Part shown: in pieces, positions 8,616 through 17,223 of the stretch
How the letters are laid out: every line of letters starts with the position of its first letter
Numbering within the stretch: the stretch's first letter is position 1
Assembly: GCA_900545545.1 (NCBI GenBank)
Contig: UQZO01000006.1
Coordinates: forward strand, 72,087-136,086
Reading direction: 5' to 3'
Length of the DNA stretch: 64,000 bases
DNA from: an uncultured Subdoligranulum sp.
Lineage (GTDB): Bacteria; Bacillota; Clostridia; Oscillospirales; Ruminococcaceae
Position numbers and translations under genes: made by a program
The notes under the pieces: model-generated
Databases searched by the model: none
Told to the model about the DNA's origin: nothing
Seen by the model: only the letters and a program-made list of their open reading frames with translations

Positions 8616-11600
8616 ATGGCACAGTCTCGTTCCAATAAAAGCAGCAGTAAAAGAAAATCTTCTGCAAGCCGAAGTTCCTCTTCGCGTGCCCGCAGTTCCG
8701 GCAGCCGGTCTTCTTCGTCCCGCAGCAAAAAGACGGTTTCCCGGCGTGCCCAGCGTCGGGCAGAAAATCCCAATCTGGTACGCAGCGTTTTGCTGGCGGG
8801 CTTAGGCTTGCTTTGTGTGGCTATGGTCCTGGTTCCCGGCCAGAACATCTGGAAAGCCATGCGAGGGGGCCTGTTTGGTATTTTCGGTATTATGACCTAC
8901 CTGGTGGGACCGTTTTTGTTGTACCTGGCGTATCTGTTGGCGTCCGGGTATCGTGTGGCACTTTTTACGGGCAAGGTGATCCTGATGGGGGTACTTTGCG
9001 CCAGTGTGCCGGTGGTGTTCTCTAAGGTGTCGGTGAGCGAGGCCAACGTCTGGGAAATCGTCAAGATGCTGTATATGCGTGGTCAGACGGGGTTCTGGGA
9101 AGGCGGCGTATTGGGTGCGCCCATCGGGGCTACGTTGTTGGCCCTGTTCGGTCGGCCGGCGTCTAATGTACTGATGCTGCTTGTCTTCCTGCTGGGGCTG
9201 ATGGTGTTTTTTGCCATCACACCGGTGGATGTTGTGCAGTTCATCGATGGACAGTACCGCAAAGTGCAGGATGCCCGTGCCGAGCGGGAAGCCGCAGAAT
9301 CTGCCTATGATACCCAGTTGTTTGGCAGTGAACCGGAAGAAGAACCCATTGAAAACCTGACGGATACGCTGCCCGATGCGCAGCGCCGCCATCACCCGGC
9401 GTATGACGTCATTGCCGATACAGGCAGAATTCCTGGTGGAACGGCTGCTGCTGTAAGCCCGGCTGCATCCAAGGCGGCAACACCGGTAATGCCCGGTATG
9501 TCGGGCATGGGGGCTGCACCGCGTGCTTCCTTTGATGTGGACCTTGGCCCCAGCCCGGAGACGCAGGCGCTGAAACAGGCGGTGGAACATGATCCGCTGG
9601 AGCCTGTAAACATTGGCCCCGGTGGTACATTTGGCATGGACCCGTTGTCGCACCTGTCGGATTCGCAGCGTTTCCATGCGCCAAAGGCAGAACCTGCGCC
9701 TGCCCCGGCCCCGCAGGAGGATTTTGAACTGAAACTGCAGCCCGAAGAACCGGCGCAGGTATCGGAAACAGGGGATGAACTGGATTCCCTGATCAACCGT
9801 GCGGTCAGCGGCCATGCGCCTTATTATGCACCGCAGGAAGCGGGTGCAGCCTATACGGCGCCGGAAGAGGATCAGGGATTCTCCGTTGCGCTGCGTCCCG
9901 AGCCGCAGCCGGAAGGATTCGATACGCCGCTGGTGCCGGTTGAGCCGGAACCGACCGCGCCGCGCGTGCCGGGAGATACCATGGCGTTCTCGCCGGAAGA
10001 ACTGCATCCGGCAACTGCCATTCCAACCCTGAACGGCAGTTTTGATGTGGGGCAGGCTGCCAGTGCGGCCTGGCAGTCGGGCCGTCCGCTTTCGGACCTG
10101 TTGGAGACCCAAACCACACCGACGGCGCAGCCTACTGGCACCGAAAGTTCTTACATTATACCCCAGGGTGGGGAAGCAGCTGAGCTGCGGGTCAGTTCTG
10201 CAGTCGGCAACTCGGCTTCTGCACCGATTCATACCCCGCCGTCGGCGGCCAAGGCAGACCCGGTTTCTTTGCTGGCCAACGCCTCAAAAGAGCCGCCCAA
10301 GCCTTACTGCTATCCTTCGCTGAACCTTTTCAATGCGACCCGTCCGGAGGACGAAGCCGGGGCAGCCCGCGAAATGAAGAAAAATGCGGATACCCTTGTC
10401 AATACGCTGGAAAGCTTTGGCGTAAAGACAAAAATTCTGGATATCTGCCGCGGACCGTCGGTTACGCGCTATGAACTGCAGCCCCAGGCGGGTATCAAGG
10501 TCAGCCGCATTACAAGCCTGGCCGATGATATTGCACTGAACCTGGCCACGGCAGGGGTACGTATCGAAGCACCGATCCCCGGTAAACCGGCCGTGGGCAT
10601 TGAGGTGCCCAACAAGATTCGTTCTACCGTCAACATCCGCACGGTGTTTGAATCGCAGAATTACATCAATATGCGCAGCCCGCTCACAATGGCGCTGGGC
10701 AAGGATATTGCCGGAACCGCGCAGGTGGCGGATCTGTGCAAAATGCCCCATCTGCTCATTGCAGGTTCTACCGGCAGTGGTAAATCGGTCTGTGTAAACT
10801 CCATCATCATCAGCTTCCTGTTCCGTTCGGGGCCGGAGGATGTCAAACTGATCCTCATCGACCCCAAGGTGGTAGAACTTGCCGAGTATAACGGCATTCC
10901 CCATCTGCTGATGCCGGTCGTCACCGAACCGCGGAAAGCGGCCGGTGCCCTGGGTGCCAGCGTTGCGGAGATGGAGCGCCGCTATAAGCTCTTTGCTGAA
11001 AACAATGTGCGAGAGATCAAGGCTTATAACAAACTCGCTGCGCAGAACGGGCTGGAACATCTGCCCTATATTGCAATCATCATTGACGAGTTGGCAGACC
11101 TTATGATGGTGGCCGGCAAAGAAGTGGAAGATTACATCTGCCGTATTGCACAGAAAGCCCGTGCAGCCGGCATCCATTTGATCGTTGCCACGCAGCGTCC
11201 CAGCGTGGATGTCATTACCGGTCTGATCAAAGCCAACATTCCCAGCCGTATTGCCTTTGCCGTTTCCAGCCAGATCGACTCGCGTACCATTCTCGATTCC
11301 TCCGGCGCGGAGAAATTGCTTGGCAACGGTGATATGCTGTTTCTGCCTGTGGGCGCAGCAAAGCCGGTGCGTGTGCAGGGCACCTTTGTTACCGATGAAG
11401 AAATCGGGGCCGTGCTCAGCTTTATCAAATCCACGTCCTCCTCGCAGTACGACGAGGAAATGATTGCGGAGATGGAGCGGCGCGCCGTGGCCGAAAAGGG
11501 AAGCAAAAAGGGCGATGACGACGGGGACGGAAGTGGTTCTCTGGACCCGATGTTTGAGCAGGCGGTAGAATGTGTGATCGATGCCGGACAGGCATCCACA

Positions 11601-11774
11601 AGCCTTTTGCAGCGCCGCTGCAAGCTTGGGTATGCCCGTGCCGCCCGTATTATGGACCAGATGGAACAGGAAAAAATCATTGGCCCGTATGAGGGCGCAA
11701 AGCCCCGCTCGGTGCTTGTCACGCGAGCCCAATGGCAGGAGCGTAAATTGAATGCCCAGTACGATGAAGCGTAA
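8616..11774 (+). CDS. ftsK: DNA translocase FtsK/SpoIIIE
   Basis: A 1052-residue septal DNA pump that clears chromosome from the division or sporulation septum. It begins with a Ser/Arg/Lys-rich basic tail (about 1-50), followed by several membrane helices (about 55-200) and a very long Pro/Ala/Glu-rich linker (about 225-560). The motor domain has Walker A GSTGSGKS near 717, LILIDPK and a Walker B IIIDELADLM. The C-terminal gamma winged helix (DPMFEQAVECVIDAGQASTS onward) reads polar DNA motifs. Weak AGAGGGG ribosome binding site before ATG 8616. Its 3' end overlaps the next gene. It could be FtsK, SpoIIIE or SftA in role; sequence alone does not decide. Confidence 0.95.
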   Translation: MAQSRSNKSSSKRKSSASRSSSSRARSSGSRSSSSRSKKTVSRRAQRRAENPNLVRSVLLAGLGLLCVAMVLVPGQNIWKAMRGGLFGIFGIMTYLVGPFLLYLAYLLASGYRVALFTGKVILMGVLCASVPVVFSKVSVSEANVWEIVKMLYMRGQTGFWEGGVLGAPIGATLLALFGRPASNVLMLLVFLLGLMVFFAITPVDVVQFIDGQYRKVQDARAEREAAESAYDTQLFGSEPEEEPIENLTDTLPDAQRRHHPAYDVIADTGRIPGGTAAAVSPAASKAATPVMPGMSGMGAAPRASFDVDLGPSPETQALKQAVEHDPLEPVNIGPGGTFGMDPLSHLSDSQRFHAPKAEPAPAPAPQEDFELKLQPEEPAQVSETGDELDSLINRAVSGHAPYYAPQEAGAAYTAPEEDQGFSVALRPEPQPEGFDTPLVPVEPEPTAPRVPGDTMAFSPEELHPATAIPTLNGSFDVGQAASAAWQSGRPLSDLLETQTTPTAQPTGTESSYIIPQGGEAAELRVSSAVGNSASAPIHTPPSAAKADPVSLLANASKEPPKPYCYPSLNLFNATRPEDEAGAAREMKKNADTLVNTLESFGVKTKILDICRGPSVTRYELQPQAGIKVSRITSLADDIALNLATAGVRIEAPIPGKPAVGIEVPNKIRSTVNIRTVFESQNYINMRSPLTMALGKDIAGTAQVADLCKMPHLLIAGSTGSGKSVCVNSIIISFLFRSGPEDVKLILIDPKVVELAEYNGIPHLLMPVVTEPRKAAGALGASVAEMERRYKLFAENNVREIKAYNKLAAQNGLEHLPYIAIIIDELADLMMVAGKEVEDYICRIAQKARAAGIHLIVATQRPSVDVITGLIKANIPSRIAFAVSSQIDSRTILDSSGAEKLLGNGDMLFLPVGAAKPVRVQGTFVTDEEIGAVLSFIKSTSSSQYDEEMIAEMERRAVAEKGSKKGDDDGDGSGSLDPMFEQAVECVIDAGQASTSLLQRRCKLGYARAARIMDQMEQEKIIGPYEGAKPRSVLVTRAQWQERKLNAQYDEA

Positions 11775-12762
11775 ACGACGGCGTCGCCGCAGCAGAAAAG
11801 CGTATCCGCGCATTGCAGCGATACTAATGGCACTGCTGCTGGCAGCGGCTGCTTTTGTGATCGAATATCACGGCGGCCAGGGGGCAATTCCAACCTGGTC
11901 GGATCTGTATACGGCCTTTGGTGTGCCGATGGAAGGCCCCGATGCCGAAGTACTTGCAGGCAGTGCAACAACGGTTACGGTGCTTGATGTGGGCCAGGGA
12001 GATTCGGTGCTGATTGGTCAGGACGGGAAGTACTGCCTGATTGATACCGGTACCGCAGATTCCCGGGATACCTTGGTGCGCGGCCTGCGCCAGGCAGGGG
12101 TTACCGAATTGCAGTATCTGATTTTGACGCATCCTCATGCGGACCATACCGGCGGCGCATTGGCCGTGCTGGAAAATCTGCAGGTTGATGAACTGTTGCT
12201 GCCCGTGTGGGAAACGGATTCGGATGCAGATTCCCCCTGGCCGCGCGGTCTGCTGGAACAGGCAGCTGATGTCGGTACAGTTGTGACCGAAACGGTGGAA
12301 GGTGACCAATATATGCTGGGGTCCGGCTCGCTGCAGGTACTGCAGGGCGGCAGCCAGTGGATGGAAGATGCAGACGATGCCAACAATGGTTCGCTTTGCC
12401 TGATGTTTGAAGCGGGAACCTTCCGTTATCTGGCCACCGGGGACGCCGAGGAACCTGCCGAAGAAGCACTGGTCCAGCGTTACGGTACCGATTTACATGC
12501 CACGGTATACAAGGCCGGGCATCATGGCTCTTCCACCTCCAGCGGCGAAGAACTCCTGTCGGTTGTGCGGCCGCAGGCAGCAGCCATCAGCTGCGGGGTG
12601 GATAACGACTATGGACATCCCAATGCGGCAACGTTACGCCGCTTACAGGATGCCGGTGCAGAAATTTACCGGACCGATACCATGGGGACCATTACATTTA
12701 CCTACGAGGATGGTGTTTTGACTGCCGTAACATCCGACGATGCGCTGGATGCGGCGGCGTGA
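11752..12762 (+). CDS. ComEC/Rec2-like metallo-beta-lactamase-fold hydrolase, membrane anchored
   Basis: 336 residues. A strongly basic start (KRKRRRRRSRK) and one hydrophobic segment (about 19-38) suggest membrane anchoring with the enzyme outside. The MBL domain has LDVGQGDS (about 78-85), HPHADH (127-132), a GDAE segment and KAGHHGS. This is the soluble domain found at the C-terminus of ComEC, here free-standing and without the channel. Family members may be nucleases or phosphodiesterases; the substrate is unknown. The start at 11752 overlaps ftsK by 23 bases with AGGAG about 10 bases upstream; ATG 11764 is an alternative. Confidence 0.85.
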   Translation: MPSTMKRKRRRRRSRKAYPRIAAILMALLLAAAAFVIEYHGGQGAIPTWSDLYTAFGVPMEGPDAEVLAGSATTVTVLDVGQGDSVLIGQDGKYCLIDTGTADSRDTLVRGLRQAGVTELQYLILTHPHADHTGGALAVLENLQVDELLLPVWETDSDADSPWPRGLLEQAADVGTVVTETVEGDQYMLGSGSLQVLQGGSQWMEDADDANNGSLCLMFEAGTFRYLATGDAEEPAEEALVQRYGTDLHATVYKAGHHGSSTSSGEELLSVVRPQAAAISCGVDNDYGHPNAATLRRLQDAGAEIYRTDTMGTITFTYEDGVLTAVTSDDALDAAA

Positions 12763-12799
12763 AACATCTCCGTAAGGATAGAGGGAGTAGTAAAAGTAT

Positions 12800-13663
12800 A
12801 TGAAGATTACCGAACAGTTTAAAGCCAAGCGCTGTGTATTTTCCATCGAGTGTTTTCCGCCGAAACAGACAACGCAGATGGAAAAACTGCGTGCAACACT
12901 CCATGAAATGAGCCGCCTTAAGCCGGACTTTATCAGCGTCACTTTTGGCGCGGGGGGATCGTCCGGCGGCGTTTCTACGTTGGAAGTGGCCGATCTGATT
13001 CAGAATGAACTTGGTATCCCGACACTGGCGCATCTAATCTGCATGGGTAATGACCGTGCCAGCGCGGCAAAGATTCTTGACCAGCTGGAACAGGTGGGCG
13101 TACATGATGTGTTGGCATTGCGGGGCGACCGCACGCCGACTCGCCCGGAAAGCCCGGATTTTGTGCATGCCTGTGATCTGACCGCTTTTATTAAAGAATA
13201 TAAGCCGGATTTCTCGGTGCATGGCGCCTGCTACCCGGAAGGACATCCGGAAGCAGAAAACCTGCGCAAGGATGTCGAGAACCTTTGCAGCAAACAGGCT
13301 GCCGGTGCAGAGCATCTTGTTACCCAGCTGTTCTTTGACAATATGCATTTCTATCGATTCCTCAACCTTGCACGTCGGGCGGGGATTACGCTGCCGGTTT
13401 CCGCAGGTGTCATGCCCATTGTCAAGCGCAGCCAGATCGAGCGCACGGTGGCGCTTTCCTCCGCCAGTCTGCCTTCGGATTTTACCCGCATGATCTCCCG
13501 CTGGCAGGATGATCCGGCGGCTTTGTACGATGCCGGTATCGATTATGCAGTATGTCAGCTGCGTGATCTGATTGAAGGCGGTGCGGACGGCGTGCACCTT
13601 TATGCCATGAACGATGCTGTAGTGGCAGAAAAAGTCTATGACGGCATCAAGGACCTGCTGTAA
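12800..13663 (+). CDS. metF: 5,10-methylenetetrahydrofolate reductase
   Basis: A 287-residue flavin-dependent TIM-barrel reductase that makes 5-methyltetrahydrofolate for methionine synthase. Family motifs include SIECFPPK (catalytic Glu about residue 17), FISVTFGAGGS and ALRGDRTP, and length is standard for the bacterial enzyme. ATG start with AGGGAG upstream. It follows the MBL gene by 37 bases and overlaps the next gene by one base (TAATG), forming a folate/methionine unit with the next two genes. Confidence 0.96.
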   Translation: MKITEQFKAKRCVFSIECFPPKQTTQMEKLRATLHEMSRLKPDFISVTFGAGGSSGGVSTLEVADLIQNELGIPTLAHLICMGNDRASAAKILDQLEQVGVHDVLALRGDRTPTRPESPDFVHACDLTAFIKEYKPDFSVHGACYPEGHPEAENLRKDVENLCSKQAAGAEHLVTQLFFDNMHFYRFLNLARRAGITLPVSAGVMPIVKRSQIERTVALSSASLPSDFTRMISRWQDDPAALYDAGIDYAVCQLRDLIEGGADGVHLYAMNDAVVAEKVYDGIKDLL

Positions 13664-14328
13664 TGGTGCGGCCCAAGCCACAGTCCGTTGACCGTGCAAC
13701 TGCGCTGCGCTATATGGGCGCTGCCGGATGGCAGCCGGACGCAGCATCCACTGCACTGCTGGACAACGCGGAACAGCAGTTGATGAAGACTGCCACACCG
13801 CGTGCTGTCTGGAGAAGGCTTCCCGGCACGGCATTACCGCTGCAAAATCGCGGCCACGATCTGGAACGCCACCTGAAAGGCTGTGACGAAGTACTTGTAA
13901 TGGCAGCCACGTTGGGCAGCGAGGTGGACACACTGCTGCGGCGCATGGAACTGACAGATATTGCGCTGGCGGCTACCACCGACGCAATGGCTTCGGTCTT
14001 GTTGGAACAGGTGTGCGATGCGCTGGAAGAAGAACTGCGCGCGGAATTGCTGAAAAGTGGTCGCTATCTGACCGGCCGGTTTGCGCCGGGATACGGGGAT
14101 TGTCCACTGGAGCTCAACGATGAAATTTGCCTTGCTGCCGACAGCGTGCGCGGCTGCGGCGTGGCGGTGACAGAGCAGCATCTTTTGGCGCCGCGCAAAA
14201 GCACCACGGCTTTGCTGGGCATCGCGGATCACCCGGTTACGGGTACGCTGGCGGGATGCAGTACCTGCCATCTGCAGGAAACCTGTGCGTTCCGCAAGAA
14301 AGGGACCACTTGTTTTTCCCAAAAATGA
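13663..14328 (+). CDS. stand-alone methionine synthase reactivation (AdoMet-binding) protein
   Basis: A 221-residue protein corresponding to the C-terminal activation domain of MetH, which binds AdoMet to re-methylate cob(II)alamin formed by accidental oxidation. The key signature RFAPGYGDCPLELN appears near residues 140-152, the equivalent of the RPxxGY region of E. coli MetH. A Cys-rich C-terminus (GCSTCHLQETCAFRKKGTTC) is typical of the free-standing clostridial form. The start codon shares a base with the metF stop (TAATG), so translation is coupled. It complements the truncated MetH that follows. Confidence 0.88.
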   Translation: MVRPKPQSVDRATALRYMGAAGWQPDAASTALLDNAEQQLMKTATPRAVWRRLPGTALPLQNRGHDLERHLKGCDEVLVMAATLGSEVDTLLRRMELTDIALAATTDAMASVLLEQVCDALEEELRAELLKSGRYLTGRFAPGYGDCPLELNDEICLAADSVRGCGVAVTEQHLLAPRKSTTALLGIADHPVTGTLAGCSTCHLQETCAFRKKGTTCFSQK

Positions 14329-14352
14329 TATGCAAACGAGGGGGAACTGCCT

Positions 14353-16752
14353 GTGCAGATCGAATCGATATTTGACCGCCGCCGTTTTGTTTTTCTTGAC
14401 GGCGGCATGGGAACCCAATTGCAGAAACGCGGCCTGAAACCCGGTCAGAAACCGGAACTGGCTGCGCTGGAAATGCCCGAAACCCTGAAAGCGATTCATT
14501 CGGAATATGCGGCCGCCGGGGCCGACCTTCTTCTGGCGAATACATTCGGTGCCAATGCCAGGAAACTGGCGGGCACGGGATACAGCGTCGCCCAGGTTGT
14601 GCAGGCTTCCTTGGCCTGTGCGCAGGAGGCGGCGACAACTACCGGCGCGCTGGTTGGATTGGATATCGGGCCGCTGGGGGAATTGCTGGCCCCGGCCGGC
14701 ACACTGCCCTTTGAGGAAGCGTATGACGCATTTGCCGAGATTGTACAGGCGGGTGTGCAGGCGGGCGCAGATTTCGTTTTTCTCGAAACGATGACCGACC
14801 TCTATGAACTCAAGGCTGCCATTCTGGCCGCCAAAGAGAACAGCCAGTTGCCGGTATTTGTTTCCATGAGCTTTGAAAGCCGTGGCCGTACCTTTACCGG
14901 ATGCACGGTAGAAAGCTACGGCGTTACGGCGACCGGTTTGGGGGCAGATGCCATCGGCATCAACTGCTCGTTGGGACCGGCAGAGATTCTGCCTTTTGCG
15001 CAGCGGCTTTGCCGTACCGTACCGGCAGGAATTCCGGTCTTTGTCAAGCCCAATGCGGGGCTGCCCAACCCGGATGGCTCTTACAATTTGGATGCCGATG
15101 AATTTGCCCGGGAAATGCAGGCTTATGCGGCCATCGGTGTTTCGATGGTCGGCGGCTGCTGCGGTACCACCCCGGCGTATATTGCAAAATTAAAGGAAGT
15201 CTTTTCGCCTTTGGTTCCGGCACAGAAAATCCCGCTGCGCCGCAGCTGCCTGTGTACGCCGGTTCGTTTTGTCGAGGTGGATGGTATCACGGTCGTGGGC
15301 GAACGCATCAATCCCACCGGCAAAAAACGTTTGCAGCAGGCTTTGCGCGAGGGCGACAGCGCCTATCCTTGCGCTCAGGCGGTGGCACAGGCCGAGGCGG
15401 GGGCCGAAGTGTTGGATGTCAATGCCGGATTGCCCGGTATCGACGAGGCTGCCACACTGGAACGGCTGGTCAGGGATTTGCAGGCTGTTACCGACCTGCC
15501 CCTGCAGCTGGATTCCTCCAACCCGGAAGCATTGTCCCGGGCGCTGCGCATTTACAATGGCAAGCCCATTGTGAACTCGGTGAACGGCGAACAGAAAACG
15601 CTCGATGAAATCCTTCCGCTGTGCAAAAAGTACGGCGCTGCCGTTGTTGGCCTGACACTGGATGAGCAGGGAATCCCCACCAGTGCGGAAGGCCGGTTCG
15701 CCATCGCCCAAAAGATCGTCAAGGCTGCCACGGGAATCGGCATCCCGAAGGAAGATATTTATATTGACTGCCTGACGCTGACCGCCAGTGCTCAGCAGGA
15801 GGGGGCGGCCCAGACACTGGAAGCGCTGAGTCGCTGCAAACGAGAACTGGGTGTGCGCACGGTGCTCGGCGTTTCCAATATCAGTTTTGGCTTGCCTTGC
15901 CGTGGATATCTGAACACCACCTTCCTGACAATGGCGATGGCTGCGGGGCTTGACCTTGCCATTATGAATCCCAACACCCCGGAGATGATGGCGGCTGTGC
16001 GCGCATACCGAGTGCTGACTTCCCAGGATAAGCAGAGCGCTGACTATGTGGCCGCGTATGCCGATGTGCAGATTCAAACGCAGCAGGTCAGCAAAAATGC
16101 GACCCCTGTGCAGAATAATATTACAGGGGATGATCCGCTGTTTGATGCAGTTCGCCGCGGCTTGAAAGCCGAAGCAAAGGCTGCTGCCGAAGCAGCGTTG
16201 GCAACCAAAGAGCCGCTGGATGTGGTGAATGCTTCGCTGATTCCGGCACTGGATGTGGTGGGCGATGGCTTTGAAAAAGGTACCATCTTCCTGCCGCAGC
16301 TGCTCCAGGCCGCCACGGCGGCACAGGCAGCGTTTGATGCCGTCAAAGCCAAGATTGCGGCACAGGGGCAGCCCCAGAGCGCTGCAAAAGGAAAAATCGT
16401 TGTTGCCACCGTTAAGGGCGATGTGCATGATATCGGTAAGAACATCGTGCGCGTGATCCTGGAAAATTACGGCTACGACGTGCTGGATCTCGGCCGGGAT
16501 GTGCCGCCGGAGCGTGTTGTGGAAGCGGTGCGGACGACCGGTGCCAAGCTGGTCGGGCTGTCAGCTCTTATGACGACGACTGTGCCCAATATGAAAGCGA
16601 CTATTGATGCGCTGCACGCCGCAAAGCTGGATTGTCAGGTCTGGGTAGGCGGTGCGGTGCTTACGCCCGGTTATGCCAAGGAAATTGGTGCGGACTTCTA
16701 TTGTAAGGACGCCAAGGCCAGCGCGGATCTGGCAAAACAGATTCTTGGATAA
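14353..16752 (+). CDS. metH: cobalamin-dependent methionine synthase, lacking the activation domain
   Basis: 799 residues transferring methyl from methyltetrahydrofolate to homocysteine through bound cobalamin. The homocysteine domain has GGMGTQLQ and zinc ligands Cys205 and Cys269/270 (GGCCGTTP). A pterin-binding domain follows (GERINPTGKK, about 315), then the helical cap and the Rossmann cobalamin domain with DVHDIGKN, where His692 is the lower axial ligand. The AdoMet activation domain of the 1200-residue E. coli enzyme is absent and supplied by the preceding gene. GTG start (14353) with GAGGGGG upstream; no in-frame ATG fits. The gene lies directly before the B12 operon. Confidence 0.95.
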   Translation: MQIESIFDRRRFVFLDGGMGTQLQKRGLKPGQKPELAALEMPETLKAIHSEYAAAGADLLLANTFGANARKLAGTGYSVAQVVQASLACAQEAATTTGALVGLDIGPLGELLAPAGTLPFEEAYDAFAEIVQAGVQAGADFVFLETMTDLYELKAAILAAKENSQLPVFVSMSFESRGRTFTGCTVESYGVTATGLGADAIGINCSLGPAEILPFAQRLCRTVPAGIPVFVKPNAGLPNPDGSYNLDADEFAREMQAYAAIGVSMVGGCCGTTPAYIAKLKEVFSPLVPAQKIPLRRSCLCTPVRFVEVDGITVVGERINPTGKKRLQQALREGDSAYPCAQAVAQAEAGAEVLDVNAGLPGIDEAATLERLVRDLQAVTDLPLQLDSSNPEALSRALRIYNGKPIVNSVNGEQKTLDEILPLCKKYGAAVVGLTLDEQGIPTSAEGRFAIAQKIVKAATGIGIPKEDIYIDCLTLTASAQQEGAAQTLEALSRCKRELGVRTVLGVSNISFGLPCRGYLNTTFLTMAMAAGLDLAIMNPNTPEMMAAVRAYRVLTSQDKQSADYVAAYADVQIQTQQVSKNATPVQNNITGDDPLFDAVRRGLKAEAKAAAEAALATKEPLDVVNASLIPALDVVGDGFEKGTIFLPQLLQAATAAQAAFDAVKAKIAAQGQPQSAAKGKIVVATVKGDVHDIGKNIVRVILENYGYDVLDLGRDVPPERVVEAVRTTGAKLVGLSALMTTTVPNMKATIDALHAAKLDCQVWVGGAVLTPGYAKEIGADFYCKDAKASADLAKQILG

Positions 16753-16776
16753 CAGGTACGCTTCTACACAAATGGA

Positions 16777-16806
16777 CCGCCGCCTCTTGCAGGGCGGCGT
16801 TTTTTA
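16777..16806 (+). terminator. metH terminator
   Basis: Stem CGCCGCC (16778-16784) / GGCGGCG (16793-16799), 8-base loop, then a run of six Ts. Confidence 0.88.
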
Positions 16807-16815
16807 TGGTATCCT
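16787..16815 (+). promoter_or_regulatory. possible promoter of the cobalamin operon
   Basis: TTGCAG (16787-16792), 17-base spacer, TATCCT (16810-16815). The -35 falls in the loop and right arm of the metH terminator. Transcription would start near 16822, about 9 bases before the riboswitch fold. Match is 5/6 and 4/6; no better candidate was seen. Confidence 0.45.
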
Positions 16816-16830
16816 TGTACAACAAAGCAT

Positions 16831-17008
16831 TTCAAGGTGCCCGGGACCTTTTATATGGTTGGCCGGGAGAATAGGGAAGCAGGTGCAAAACCTGCGCGGG
16901 ACCGCCGCCGTAATGGCAGAGCCTGAACCAAACTGTACGTCACTGCATTGAGTTGTGGGAAGACGAGGTGAGGGCCATGACGCCAGAGCCGGAAGACCTG
17001 CCTTGGAA
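16831..17008 (+). promoter_or_regulatory. cobalamin (AdoCbl-type) riboswitch
   Basis: The conserved core is evident: GGGAAGCAGGTGCAAAACCTGC (16874-16895 region), then GCGGGACCGCCGCCGTAA, and the B12 box AGCCGGAAGACCTGCC at 16987-17002. The ends TTCAAGG (from 16831) and CCTTGGAA (to 17008) can pair as P1. It lies in the leader of a B12 import and synthesis operon. By family precedent, cobalamin binding would reduce expression; a downstream terminator (17142-17181) suggests transcriptional control. Confidence 0.93.
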
Positions 17009-17141
17009 TTCATACTGCCGGGCATGGCGGCACAAACCACTGCCATACCGGGTGCAGGACCCGTGCGGCGGACGGACCAAACGTTTGCGCGGAAAACGAA
17101 AGTGCATCGTGTTTTAGTGGGCGCTTTGTTTTTGTATGGGT

Positions 17142-17181
17142 CTGTTCGGCTGTTGCAGCCGAAACAGGCCTTTTCTTTTTG
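17142..17181 (+). terminator. leader terminator (riboswitch expression platform)
   Basis: Stem CTGTTCGGCTG (17142-17152 region) with CAGCCGAAACAG (17155-17166), one bulged A and a short loop, followed by a T-rich tail (TTTTCTTTTT). It ends about 43 bases before the btuF-type start. The bases between the B12 box and this hairpin (17009-17141) form a further imperfect stem (about 17011-17056) that might compete with it. The placement implies attenuation of the whole operon. Confidence 0.72.
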
Positions 17182-17223
17182 CGGTGCAGTTGGAAATGGT
17201 TTGTACAATATCAGGAGGTATCC

